From: Niastella populi
GTDB lineage: Bacteria > Bacteroidota > Bacteroidia > Chitinophagales > Chitinophagaceae
DNA length: 64,000 bases
NCBI RefSeq assembly: GCF_002078015.1
Contig: NZ_LWBP01000195.1
Location: 1-64,000, forward strand
Direction of reading: 5' to 3'
The position numbers and the translations under genes were made by a program. How positions within the stretch are numbered: the first letter of the stretch is position 1; every line of letters starts with the position of its first letter. Below are positions 28,326 through 37,180 of the stretch, piece after piece. The notes under the pieces are model-generated. The model saw nothing but the letters and a program-made list of their open reading frames with translations. It searched no databases and was not told the DNA's origin.

Positions 28326-30023
28326 ATGAAAACAACCATCTTTCGAAATATATTTTATACAGCTTGTATCGCATCGGCGCTTACCGCCTGCAGAAAAGAT
28401 TTTCTTACCATTCAGCCAACTGACCGGGTTTCTGAAGGCGCTATCCTCTCAGACTCGCTGTTATTTGAAGATTATGTATATGGCCGGTATGTAGGCATCC
28501 GGTTACAGGATAAAGAAGGCGATGGCACCAATCCCGGTTTCGGCCGTGGATTTGAATATGCCATGTGGAGTTCGTTAACAGACGAAAGTATCTACAACAA
28601 CGATGATAACACCTGGCTGGTGCAAAGAGGTTTACTGGCGCCTGAGAACACCGGTATTGCCGGTACCATCTGGGGGCGCAGTTATCGCGGCATCCGCGAT
28701 TGCAATTTCGCTATCTCCAATATCGGTAAAGTCCCTATGAGTGCCGCGAAAAGAGATCGCCTGACGGGAGAACTGAAATTCATCAGGGCATTCCGTTATC
28801 ACGATATTATAAGAAATTACGGTGCGGCTATCTTAATGGGCGACTCTGTCTATAACCTCAACGACAATCTGCAGGATGAAGCATTGTTCAAAAGAGCATC
28901 CTTAAAAGAATCGATCGATTATGCAGTAGCGCAACTCGATGAAGCCGCAGCCCTTTTGCCATTGAACAATGACGACAAATGGCTGCTAGGGCGCGCTACA
29001 AAAGGCGCGGCACTGGCGCTTAAATCAAGACTATTGTTATATGCGGCCAGCCCGCTTTATGCAACCGGTACCTGGCAGGCAGCAGTAACCGCTGCACAGG
29101 CGGTTATAGGCCTGAATAAATACAGCCTGTATACCGGTGGTTATGGCAACCTGTTCCTGAATGGCGACAACAGCGAAGCCATCTTTGAACGGTTGTATAC
29201 GAAGAATGCAGGCCATACCCATCTTGAAATTGCCAACGGCCCCAACAGTTATGGCGGCTGGGGCGGTAACCTGCCCTTACAAAACCTGGTAGATGATTAC
29301 CAGATGAACAATGGGAAATTCATCACCGACGGCACATCGGGTTACGATGCACAGAACCCATATGTTAACCGCGACAAACGCTTTTACGAAACCATCCTGT
29401 ATAACGGCGCCGCCTACCGCGGCAGTACCATAGAAACATTTTTGCCTGGTGGTAAAGACAGCAAGGATGGTCCTGATAACTGGAATACTTCCAAAACCGG
29501 TTATTACCTTAAAAAATTCATGAACGACGCCTATCCTTTGCAAAATCCCTGGGGCAATGCCGGTTTTCAGCCCTGGTACTATATCCGCTATGCGGAAATA
29601 CTGTTGAACTTTGCAGAAGCTGCCAATGAAGCCTACGGAGCAGATGTAGTGCCACCCGGTTCTACCCTGTCGGCCCGTACCGCGGTAAACCTGGTTCGGC
29701 AAAGAGCAGGTGTTAACATGCCGGCACTTGCTTCCGGTTTGTCACAAACGCAAATGCGTGATGCCATCCGTTACGAACGCCGGGTTGAACTGGCTTTCGA
29801 AGAGCATCGCTTTTATGATGTAAGAAGATGGAAGATAGCCGAAGTAACGGAAAACAAACCGGCCGGCGGTATAACCGTTACCAAAACAGGAAGCACTTAT
29901 TCCTATGCCACCAAAGTAGCGCTGGATGGCCGTAAATTCGAAAGCAAACATTACTGGCTGCCCATACCACGGGCTGAAATTCAGGCCAGCAATAACAAAA
30001 TAGCGCAAAACAGCGGCTACTAA
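28326..30023 (+). CDS. RagB/SusD-family nutrient-binding lipoprotein of the HTCS-linked PUL
   Basis: 565 residues. Lipoprotein leader with Cys22 (ASALTACRKDF). Family segments include GELKFIRAFRYHDIIRNYG, ALALKSRLLLYAASPLY, WYYIRYAEILLNFAEAANEA and the C-terminal YERRVELAFEEHRFYDVRRW. It begins 18 bp after the SusC stop, so the two are co-transcribed and form a surface complex. A terminator-like hairpin lies between its stop and the GH2 gene, which may lower expression of the latter. Confidence 0.96.
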   Translation: MKTTIFRNIFYTACIASALTACRKDFLTIQPTDRVSEGAILSDSLLFEDYVYGRYVGIRLQDKEGDGTNPGFGRGFEYAMWSSLTDESIYNNDDNTWLVQRGLLAPENTGIAGTIWGRSYRGIRDCNFAISNIGKVPMSAAKRDRLTGELKFIRAFRYHDIIRNYGAAILMGDSVYNLNDNLQDEALFKRASLKESIDYAVAQLDEAAALLPLNNDDKWLLGRATKGAALALKSRLLLYAASPLYATGTWQAAVTAAQAVIGLNKYSLYTGGYGNLFLNGDNSEAIFERLYTKNAGHTHLEIANGPNSYGGWGGNLPLQNLVDDYQMNNGKFITDGTSGYDAQNPYVNRDKRFYETILYNGAAYRGSTIETFLPGGKDSKDGPDNWNTSKTGYYLKKFMNDAYPLQNPWGNAGFQPWYYIRYAEILLNFAEAANEAYGADVVPPGSTLSARTAVNLVRQRAGVNMPALASGLSQTQMRDAIRYERRVELAFEEHRFYDVRRWKIAEVTENKPAGGITVTKTGSTYSYATKVALDGRKFESKHYWLPIPRAEIQASNNKIAQNSGY

Positions 30024-30061
30024 TCTTTCAATTAAAATCAATATCTTAATACCAAAGAGCT

Positions 30062-30079
30062 GCGGCCATGCCGCCTTTT
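30062..30079 (+). terminator. Terminator-like hairpin between susD and the GH2 gene
   Basis: Short stem GCGGC / GCCGC with a CAT loop followed by CTTTTT, 38 bp after the susD stop. It may attenuate read-through into the GH2 gene. Confidence 0.6.
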
Positions 30080-30132
30080 TGTTTAATGAACGAACGGGAA
30101 CGAAGTCTGTAAAATCATAACAATTCGGGAAT

Positions 30133-32553
30133 ATGAACTGGAATCGTAATTATTGTGTGCTGTTATTGTTCCTGTTGCCGGCGATTGCATTTGCCCAGGA
30201 AACCAGACAGCAGCTTTTGTTCAACGACAACTGGAAGTTCTACAAAGGCGAGGTAAAAGAAGCGGAAAAGACGGCATTCAACGATGCCTCCTGGCGCACG
30301 CTGAACCTGCCGCACGACTGGAGCGTTGAAGGCCCCTTCAGTAAGGAATGGGCCAGTGGAACCGGTTACCTGCCGGGCGGCATCGGCTGGTACCGTAAAA
30401 CATTTACCCTTCCGGCAAAATGGAGCGGCAGGAACGTATTCATTTATTTTGATGGCGTTTACAAGAACAGCGAAGTGTTTATCAATGGCCACTCCATTGG
30501 TAAACGGCCGAACGGGTTTATTCCGTTTCAATACGAACTAACGCAATACCTGAAAGCCGGCGGCAACAATACCCTTGCGGTAAAAGTAGATCATTCCGCC
30601 TTTGCCGATTCACGATGGTATACCGGTTCAGGCATTTATCGCAATGTATATCTCATTGCCACCAACCCGGTGCACATCGATAAATGGGGCGTGGCATTCA
30701 GCACCCCCGTTGTATCGGCAGCCAGCGCAACCGCAAACATAGCGGTAACAGTAGCCAATAGCAGCAAGGCAAACCAGCCGGTAACCGTACAATGCACATT
30801 ACTCGATAAAGATGGCAAACAGATAGCAACGGCACAAAAGAATATAACCGCCAATACAAAAACCACATCCGAGGCCGGTTGTACTTTCAATGTTTCAAAT
30901 CCTGTATTATGGTCGGTTGATAACCCTTACCTGTACACTCTACGGGTGTCGCTTTTGGCTGGCGGAAAGAAAACCGACGAATGGACAGACAAGGTCGGCA
31001 TTCGCTCGATCAGGTATGACGCCAACAACGGTTTTTTCCTGAACGAAGTATATACCAAACTGCTGGGCGTTTGTATACATGACGATGCGGGCGTACTGGG
31101 GGTGGCCGTTCCCGAAGAAGTATGGATCAGAAGGTTCCGCACCCTGAAAGCAGCCGGCGTAAACTCCATACGGTTTAGCCATAACCCCCATGCCGATTAT
31201 CTATACCGCTTATGCGATGAAATGGGTTTTGTGGTAATGGACGAGGCGTTTGACGAATGGGAAGCAGGCAAGAACAAATGGATCAAAGGCTGGAACAAAG
31301 GCACGCCGGGCAGGGATGGTTATAATACTTATTTTAAAGAATGGGCCGACCGCGACCTGCGCGACATGATCCTGCGTAACAGGAACCGCCCCTCTATTAT
31401 CATGTGGAGTATTGGCAATGAGATCGATTATCCAAATGATCCCTATACGCATGAGATCCTGAACAGCGGTAATAATCCGCAGATCTATGGCAGGGGGTAC
31501 GATTCCACGCATCCGCCAGCCTCACGATTGGGTGAGATCTCGAAACACCTGGTACAGGTGGCAAAAAAATATGATACCACCCGCCCTGTTACAGCCGCAC
31601 TTGCCGGTGTTGTTATGTCGAACACCACCAGCTATCCCGCCAACCTCGATATTGTGGGTTATAATTACCAGGATTACCGCTATGAAGAAGACCATAAAAA
31701 ATATCCCAACCGGGTAATCTATGATAGTGAAAACGGTATGCGGCTTTCAGCGTGGAATGCTGCCAGCAAACCGTATGTGGCCGGCATGTACCTGTGGACG
31801 GGTATCGATTACCTCGGTGAAGCCGGTGAATGGCCGAACCGCAGCAACCAGGCGGGACTGTTAGACCTTGGCGGTTTTGCCAAACCGGAGTATTATTTCC
31901 GGCAAAGCCTCTGGACACAAAAACCGATGGTGTATATCGGTACAGCCCATATTCCCAAATCGGAAGACAATGGGATCTGGAGCCACCGGCAGGCTGCGCC
32001 TAAATGGAATGGAACCGATGGGGATTCCATCAGGGTAAACTGTTTTACCAATTGCGATGAAACAGAATTGTTCCTCAATGGAGAATCATTGGGTAAAAGA
32101 ACGATGGCTGATTCGAAGAACAGGTTGATGTACTGGAACACGGTGTATCACCCCGGTGAACTGATCGCAAAAGGATACAAAGATGGCAAAGAAGCAGCCC
32201 GGTATTCGCTGGCCACTACAGGTAAGGCTACTAAAATTGCGGCCGGTATTTATAAAGATCCCCTCATCGATGCACGTACCGGTGTGCAGCAAATTGAAGT
32301 GGCACTTACCGATGACAAAGGACAAAAAGTATATGATGCAGAAGATGCCGTTACTGTAAGTATAAAAGGCGCCGCCACTTTACTGGGCCTCGAGAACAGT
32401 GACGCCAATGATGTGAGCGATTATAAAGCAGATACAAGGAAGGCAAGACATGGTAAGCTGATCGTATATGTGCAGCCTGCATCCAAAGGCGGAGCATATG
32501 AAGTTAAGCTGCAGGCCGCGGGTATGGAGCCGGTAGTATTGCTGTTTAACTGA
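30133..32553 (+). CDS. Glycoside hydrolase family 2 (beta-galactosidase type)
   Basis: 806 residues. Signal peptide (1-21, ending AIAFAQ); sugar-binding jelly roll (about 25-185, FNDNWKFYKGEVKEAEK, RTLNLPHDWSVEGPF, GVYKNSEVFINGHSIGKRP); immunoglobulin-like domain; TIM barrel with LGVCIHDDAGVLGVAV and NSIRFSHNPHADYLYRLCDE; acid/base Glu near 430 (IIMWSIGNEIDYP) and nucleophile Glu near 533 (VIYDSENG); a DUF4982 C-terminal domain (LFLNGESLGKR, WNTVYHPGELIAKGYKDGK) and a final beta-sandwich. It would cleave terminal beta-galactose or similar beta-linked sugars in the periplasm. Last gene of the HTCS PUL; exact specificity cannot be read from the sequence. A second GH2 gene survives only as fragments at 36757-37180. 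Confidence 0.94.
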   Translation: MNWNRNYCVLLLFLLPAIAFAQETRQQLLFNDNWKFYKGEVKEAEKTAFNDASWRTLNLPHDWSVEGPFSKEWASGTGYLPGGIGWYRKTFTLPAKWSGRNVFIYFDGVYKNSEVFINGHSIGKRPNGFIPFQYELTQYLKAGGNNTLAVKVDHSAFADSRWYTGSGIYRNVYLIATNPVHIDKWGVAFSTPVVSAASATANIAVTVANSSKANQPVTVQCTLLDKDGKQIATAQKNITANTKTTSEAGCTFNVSNPVLWSVDNPYLYTLRVSLLAGGKKTDEWTDKVGIRSIRYDANNGFFLNEVYTKLLGVCIHDDAGVLGVAVPEEVWIRRFRTLKAAGVNSIRFSHNPHADYLYRLCDEMGFVVMDEAFDEWEAGKNKWIKGWNKGTPGRDGYNTYFKEWADRDLRDMILRNRNRPSIIMWSIGNEIDYPNDPYTHEILNSGNNPQIYGRGYDSTHPPASRLGEISKHLVQVAKKYDTTRPVTAALAGVVMSNTTSYPANLDIVGYNYQDYRYEEDHKKYPNRVIYDSENGMRLSAWNAASKPYVAGMYLWTGIDYLGEAGEWPNRSNQAGLLDLGGFAKPEYYFRQSLWTQKPMVYIGTAHIPKSEDNGIWSHRQAAPKWNGTDGDSIRVNCFTNCDETELFLNGESLGKRTMADSKNRLMYWNTVYHPGELIAKGYKDGKEAARYSLATTGKATKIAAGIYKDPLIDARTGVQQIEVALTDDKGQKVYDAEDAVTVSIKGAATLLGLENSDANDVSDYKADTRKARHGKLIVYVQPASKGGAYEVKLQAAGMEPVVLLFN

Positions 32554-32622
32554 TTATCGGATGACCCGCCTTTTAGGGTTCGGTTATCCCCTATAAAGTA
32601 CTCGTCTTACTAAAATTACGCA

Positions 32623-32659
32623 AAAGGGTGCGCCTCCTGAATTAAGAGATGCACCCTTT
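32623..32659 (+). terminator. Hairpin ending the PUL transcript
   Basis: 9-bp stem AAAGGGTGC / GCACCCTTT followed by an AT-rich TATGTTTTAATG tail, 70 bp past the GH2 stop. Confidence 0.75.
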
Positions 32660-32682
32660 ATGTTTTAATGTAATAATGGTTC

Positions 32683-32690
32683 TAAATTTG
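32683..32690 (+). promoter_or_regulatory. Candidate -7 element TAAATTTG before the metallo-beta-lactamase gene
   Basis: TAAATTTG fits the Bacteroidota -7 consensus TANNTTTG and lies 30 bp upstream of the ATG at 32720. The -33 region (around TTTATGTT, 32657-32664) matches only loosely. Confidence 0.4.
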
Positions 32691-32719
32691 CTGTTTCAGG
32701 CTGGCTAAACATCACACAA

Positions 32720-33589
32720 ATGAAGAAAATAATTTTAATATCTGTTCTATTCCTGCTGATCGCCCGTATTTCCCCTGTTGCGCAACAACTGGCGCCGTTA
32801 CCCAATAACAATAAAGAATGGAGCGATCCCTGCGAACCGTTCCGGATTGCCGGCAACCTGTATTATGTAGGCACGTATGATCTTAGCTCCTATTTGCTGG
32901 CTACGCCCAAAGGCCATATTCTTATCAATACCGGTTTGGCCGAATCGGTTCCCATGATAAAAAAGAACATGGAGCAACTGGGTTTTAAAATGAGCGATAT
33001 AAAGATCCTGCTAACAACCCAGGCGCATTATGATCATGTGGCCGGTATGGCTGATATAAAAAAACGCACCGGCGCCAAAATGTGGGTCGATGAAAAAGAC
33101 GCCCAGGCGCTGGCAGATGGCGGCAACTCAGATTATTATATGGGAGGAAAAGGTCCTTTGTTCCTACCGGTAAAGGCTGATAAACTTTTGAAAGATCACG
33201 ATACCATTAGTTTGGGCGGCACAAAACTGGAGCTGCTGCACCATCCCGGCCATACAAAGGGTTCCTGCAGTTACCTTGTAACCGTAAAAGATGAAAAGAA
33301 AAATTATACTGTGCTGATCGCAAACATACCTACCATTTTAGGCGGAACAAATTTGAGCGGTATGCCCGGTTATGCGGATATCGGTAAGGATTTTGGCTAT
33401 ACTATCGACACGATGAAGAAGATACAATTTGATCTTTGGGTAGCATCGCATACCAGCCAGTTCGATATGCACAAAAAAAGAAAGAAAGGCGACGCCTATA
33501 ATCCTGAAGCCTTTGCCGGCCGTAGCGATTACGATGCGGTAATGGGGGAACGCGAAACCGATTATAAAAAACTACAGGAAGCGAAATAG
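32720..33589 (+). CDS. Subclass B3 metallo-beta-lactamase, GOB-like (Gln in the first zinc-ligand position)
   Basis: 289 residues with a signal peptide (about 1-22). The metal motif reads TTQAHYDHVAG: Gln101, His103, Asp105, His106; further ligands are His178 (HHPGHTKGS) and His244 (ASHTSQF). In most B3 enzymes the first position is His, while GOB enzymes of Elizabethkingia have Gln there, and the surrounding text also looks GOB-like (LINTGLAESVPMIKKNM). Enzymes of this type hydrolyse beta-lactams in the periplasm with one or two zinc ions. It stands alone between terminators, after the PUL and before a convergent lipoprotein gene. No mobile element is near, so it looks like a resident chromosomal gene. 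Activity is untested. Confidence 0.9.
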   Translation: MKKIILISVLFLLIARISPVAQQLAPLPNNNKEWSDPCEPFRIAGNLYYVGTYDLSSYLLATPKGHILINTGLAESVPMIKKNMEQLGFKMSDIKILLTTQAHYDHVAGMADIKKRTGAKMWVDEKDAQALADGGNSDYYMGGKGPLFLPVKADKLLKDHDTISLGGTKLELLHHPGHTKGSCSYLVTVKDEKKNYTVLIANIPTILGGTNLSGMPGYADIGKDFGYTIDTMKKIQFDLWVASHTSQFDMHKKRKKGDAYNPEAFAGRSDYDAVMGERETDYKKLQEAK

Positions 33590-33705
33590 GTAACATTCAT
33601 ATGCGATGACAATGCTCACTATTCTATAGACTTTAAATAAGTTGAAGTTGAACTTCAATATCCATCGATGAGCTGCGGGGTATTGAGTTCAATATTGCAT
33701 ATCTA

Positions 33706-33751
33706 TAAAAAAAGTTGGCCCACCCCTGGAAAGAGGGGCCCAACTCTTTTT
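33706..33751. terminator. Bidirectional terminator between convergent genes
   Basis: Long hairpin AGTTGGCCCACCCCT / AGAGGGGCCCAACT (33713-33745) with T-rich tails on both strands (CTTTTT on plus; a run of T on minus). It serves the beta-lactamase gene from the left and the RICIN lipoprotein from the right. Confidence 0.88.
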
Positions 33752-33759
33752 AAATTTAT

Positions 33760-34851
33760 TTACATTCCGCTTGCCCGCATGGCCCACACTATTTTCACAT
33801 GCCGGTAAGCGCCGGCTTCCGACCATTCACTATCATAATTAAGTCCATACGGCCAGAAATGCCCGCCACCGGTATTGATCACCGCACCAGGCCCGTCGAA
33901 CGAGCGGATACAATCAACCGCAATCGTGCCGACAAATAATCCACCGGAAATATTCGAATTCCATCCCGACGACAGGCCAACGCCATACGTATGCGCAATT
34001 TCATGCATAGCTGTTCGAACAGCCTGGTAGCTGGTATTTGCACCAAACCTGATGTTACCGTTGGTGCTGCCATCTGCGGTAGGAACGCCGGTGTTATACT
34101 CAACCGTCAATGTGCGGGCAGGCCAGTTGGCGCCGGCATTGTACCGGGCACAGGCTGCATTCATGGCATTGGTTATACGGGTTTGCACATCGGCCGGCAC
34201 ATTGGTACTGGTGAGCGTCCAGGTAAGTTGTCCGCTATGCGTTACCCGTAACAAGCCCCATTGCTGGTTTTCACCGCCCCAGTAGCCCCATTGTGCAACA
34301 TTCGCACCCGGTGATTCCGATTGCCCGGCCACATCCAGATCCTTACCGCTGTTGCGGTTTACGATACGGTAATAACCGTTTCCAACACTGATGAATTGCC
34401 ATTGCTGGTTATTGGCGCCGGAATAATCCTGGATGCTCACATTGTTACCATCGGCTGTGCCACTCTGGTATACCTCCAGCGATTTACCGCTTTGTACACC
34501 AATGATCGAATAATATCCGCCCGACAGTTGCGTCAGTGTCCACCGTTGATTGGTTGCGCCGGCAGCGCCCCACTGTAATACATTGGCGCCATTCGCCGTT
34601 GAGGCTGAAGCCACATCGAGTACCATACCGCTTTTGCGGTTTACGATGAGGAACGTACCATTGGCCAGGGTTTGTAACGTTTCTGAAGCGGGTACTCTTG
34701 CCGCGGAAAGGTCCTCCTGTTTGGTGGTATTCACTGCAGGAGCGTCTGTGCCGGCATTTTCGGGGACGCCATCTTTTTTACAGCTTACAATAATTAATGG
34801 CACAAGAATAAACAACGCCAGGCAGCGTTGTACAAGCAATCTGTTTCCCAT
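33760..34851 (-). CDS. Lipoprotein with RICIN lectin domain and HExxH metallopeptidase-like domain
   Basis: 363 residues. Lipoprotein leader with Cys24 (LIIVSCKKDG). A RICIN-type beta-trefoil (about 60-200) shows three repeats with QxW endings (NQRWTLTQL, NQQWQFISV, NQQWGLLRV) and intervening GKSLEV/GKDLDV sugar-site text. The C-terminal domain (about 208-355) holds HEIAHTYGVG near 285, a zinc-protease-type HExxH, then GGGHFWPYGLNYDSEW. The layout suggests a surface protein that binds a glycan and perhaps cleaves protein. The third zinc ligand is not obvious, so catalysis is uncertain. Single gene; its neighbours are the beta-lactamase (convergent) and GH43 (same strand, but with a terminator between). 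Confidence 0.8.
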   Translation of the reverse strand: MGNRLLVQRCLALFILVPLIIVSCKKDGVPENAGTDAPAVNTTKQEDLSAARVPASETLQTLANGTFLIVNRKSGMVLDVASASTANGANVLQWGAAGATNQRWTLTQLSGGYYSIIGVQSGKSLEVYQSGTADGNNVSIQDYSGANNQQWQFISVGNGYYRIVNRNSGKDLDVAGQSESPGANVAQWGYWGGENQQWGLLRVTHSGQLTWTLTSTNVPADVQTRITNAMNAACARYNAGANWPARTLTVEYNTGVPTADGSTNGNIRFGANTSYQAVRTAMHEIAHTYGVGLSSGWNSNISGGLFVGTIAVDCIRSFDGPGAVINTGGGHFWPYGLNYDSEWSEAGAYRHVKIVWAMRASGM

Positions 34852-35050
34852 ACAAGGTTTAATTTTAAGGTAATTGAATTGATCATGAATTTACCTTGAT
34901 GCCTGATGACGCACAGGGGGCTAACTAATTTAAAATGGGGGGCATTTTGATACCCTTTCCCTTCTCTATATTCAATGACATAAATTGTGGCGGTAATGGC
35001 TTATCACTATATTCCAGCGTTATGTGATCTTCGCGTTTTCGCTCACAAAC

Positions 35051-35074
35051 AAAAAACCCCGGCCAATACCGGGG
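35051..35074 (-). terminator. Terminator of the GH43 gene
   Basis: 6-bp stem CCCCGG / CCGGGG with CCAATA loop, followed on the minus strand by TTTTTT; 75 bp beyond the stop at 35149. Confidence 0.82.
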
Positions 35075-35148
35075 CTTAATTAGAACAAATATGAGCAAAC
35101 AGCGCTTTCGGTAAATGGGGGGTGTTCGCCGGGCGCCCCTTTCTTACT

Positions 35149-36237
35149 TTACCGCTGTGAATGTATTGTTGTTATAGTTCCATCAGCGTTATGTTTCAAT
35201 TCGGTAACCTTTACATTGCGCAAATGTGTTTTACCCGACAATTGTATATCATGATAGAACAAATACCATTTGCCATCTTTTTCAATTATCGAGTGGTGAT
35301 TGGTCCAGCCTTCAACGGGTGAAAGCAATACGCCTTTGTAGGTGAACGGTCCGTTCGGATTATCGCCAATGGCATATACGATATTATGCGTATCGCCGGT
35401 TGAATAAGAGAAATAATACTTTCCATTGTATTTATGCATCCAGGCAGCTTCAAAGAACCGGCGGTCGTTATCTTTCTCTTTGTACAATTTACCGGCGCTG
35501 TCTACAACCTTTACTTCCTTAACAGGCCCGGCAAAACTTTTCATATCGGCGCTTAATTTGGCTACGCGGGGTAAAATGGCCTGTTCATCGGGCTGACGCA
35601 GTTTGCCGGCGCTGTCGTATTTGTTATTGTTCCAGCGTTGTAATTGTCCGCCCCAGATACCCCCGAAATACATATAATACGAGCCATCGTCGTCTTTGAA
35701 TACACAGGGATCGATACTATAGCTTCCCTTTATAGGTTCCTTTTCTGCGGTAAATGGTCCTTCCGGCGTTTTTGACGTAGCTACGCCTATCCTGAATACA
35801 TCCTGTTTGTCTTTTACAGGAAAGTATAAATAATATGTACCGTTGGCAAAGGCTGCGTCGGGCGCCCATAACTGCCGGCCCGCCCAGGGAATATCCTTTA
35901 CATGCAATGCCACACCATGATCGGTTACTTTACCCCCTACGGCGTCCATAGAAAGAATGTGATAGTCCATCATATTGAAATGATCGCCATTATCATTCTC
36001 AGGCGTACCGGTTGCCGTATCGTGCGATGGATAAATGTATATTCTGCCGTTGAAAACATGGGCCGAAGGATCGGCGGTATAAATATGCGATACCAACGGT
36101 TGCTGCAGGTATTTATCATCCGCAGCATTGGTGTTTATCTCGGTTGAATCTGTTGTGGGGGCTGTGCTGTTACCGGCATCATTGCAGGCGGTAATTACCG
36201 CTATGGCCGATGCCATTAAAAAGATCTTTCTTTTCAT
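35149..36237 (-). CDS. Glycoside hydrolase family 43 lipoprotein (arabinofuranosidase/xylosidase type)
   Basis: 362 residues. Lipoprotein leader with Cys18 (IAVITACNDA). Five-bladed propeller motifs of GH43: TADPSAHVFNGRIYIYPSHD (general-base Asp), APDAAFANGTYYLYFP, YSIDPCVFKDDDGSYYMYFG (pKa-modulating Asp) and FFEAAWMHKYNGKYYFSYS (general-acid Glu), then LLSPVEGWTNHHSI. The family removes arabinofuranose or xylose from plant polysaccharides. It diverges from a wrecked GH2 gene (36757-37180), and operator-like sites of the same type lie about 60 bp upstream of each, so the two were probably one regulon. Exact linkage specificity is unknown. Confidence 0.92.
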   Translation of the reverse strand: MKRKIFLMASAIAVITACNDAGNSTAPTTDSTEINTNAADDKYLQQPLVSHIYTADPSAHVFNGRIYIYPSHDTATGTPENDNGDHFNMMDYHILSMDAVGGKVTDHGVALHVKDIPWAGRQLWAPDAAFANGTYYLYFPVKDKQDVFRIGVATSKTPEGPFTAEKEPIKGSYSIDPCVFKDDDGSYYMYFGGIWGGQLQRWNNNKYDSAGKLRQPDEQAILPRVAKLSADMKSFAGPVKEVKVVDSAGKLYKEKDNDRRFFEAAWMHKYNGKYYFSYSTGDTHNIVYAIGDNPNGPFTYKGVLLSPVEGWTNHHSIIEKDGKWYLFYHDIQLSGKTHLRNVKVTELKHNADGTITTIHSQR

Positions 36238-36302
36238 ATGTTATATAGTGTGTTGTTTTTTTGTCGCAATCGTCGTTTAAGGTGCATTTTACCTAAAAAT
36301 AC

Positions 36303-36316
36303 TGAAATCGTTTACA
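36303..36316 (-). promoter_or_regulatory. LacI-like operator candidate upstream of the GH43 gene
   Basis: TGAAATCGTTTACA (minus strand TGTAAACGATTTCA), an imperfect inverted repeat with central CG, 66 bp upstream of the GH43 ATG. It resembles the site at 36683-36696. Confidence 0.45.
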
Positions 36317-36682
36317 TAAGATTCTGCCAGTTGTAATTTCCCTGATGAATGATCCAGGTCTTCTTTTCGAATCATTAACTCCTAAATCCTTCAGCTTATA
36401 ATGCACCGGATTACCCAACAAATCGTGAATTTACAATTTCAGGCGACCGGGTATTCACGAAAATAAATAAAAAACTGACATTCAATACTATTATAACCAA
36501 TTATGATCCTATTTTAACCAGCCCTTCACCTCATTAAATTTCAGGATCAGGGTTTGCGGTAAACCAGGTAAATACACATAGTCACTTTTCTCTCTTCGCC
36601 ATTACCGGCCTTCGGCCAGCTTTACAATCAGGGCCCCGGGCTGCCGATAAGGAGGCACAGAGTAAAATAAACAAAAATATAT

Positions 36683-36696
36683 TGTAATCGGTTACA
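36683..36696 (+). promoter_or_regulatory. LacI-like operator candidate upstream of the GH2 relic
   Basis: TGTAATCGGTTACA has perfect 5-bp arms (TGTAA/TTACA) around a central TCGG, about 60-110 bp upstream of the relic's reading frame. LacI-family operators commonly have such CG-centred dyads. Confidence 0.5.
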
Positions 36697-36756
36697 TCGT
36701 ATTATAAAATCATCTCCATTCATTAACGATTCAAGAGAAATTACCCCGTCATACAG

Positions 36757-37180
36757 TTGAGCACAGTACGAAAGCATGTTTGCCAGTCACTTCGAATGCT
36801 TTTTATAGGTGTAGTGTTGAACGACTTTTTGCCTGCGGATTGTAAAAGCCAGGCAGCTACAAAAACAGCTGCTCCTGATCAGGCGGCCGCGCCCGTTCGG
36901 GAACGCATCAACCTGAACGCCGGCTGGAAATTCATGAAGCAGAACTTTTTCTCAATAACAGATCATTGGGCAGAAAAAAGAAAGGAGCGTACGAATACCG
37001 TCTGCGGTGGGACAGTGTACTATATGAACCCGGTACCTTGCGGTAGGTTGCATACAAGCATGGAAAACCCTGGGCGGCAGATACCGTACGCACCGCAGGT
37101 GCAGCAGCCAGACTGCAGTTGCAGGCCGACAGAAACGTCATAAACACCAATGGCGAAGACCTCTCTTTCAAAGCAAATAG
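36757..37180 (+). pseudogene. Relic of a second GH2 beta-galactosidase-type gene (internal deletion, frameshift, stop)
   Basis: The first frame (ATG at 36796, or TTG at 36757) gives a leader and RINLNAGWKFMKQ, the usual start of a mature GH2 enzyme, up to about 36955. From 36963, in a different frame, come SLGRKKGAYEYRLRW, LYEPGTLR, then an in-frame TAG (37044-37046), VAYKHGKPW, ADTVRTAGAA and LQLQADRN ... NGEDLSF: this is the DUF4982 C-terminal domain of GH2 enzymes. So the catalytic core, probably hundreds of codons, is gone and the two ends are joined out of frame. Similarity stops at a word repeat beginning near 37181. The continuous 128-residue frame is therefore not a functional protein. 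Confidence 0.85.

Noticed and set aside
36757-37143. Apparent 128-residue secreted protein
   Set aside because: Only its first part is GH2-like; the rest is an out-of-frame reading of the GH2 C-terminal domain, so it is treated as a pseudogene.
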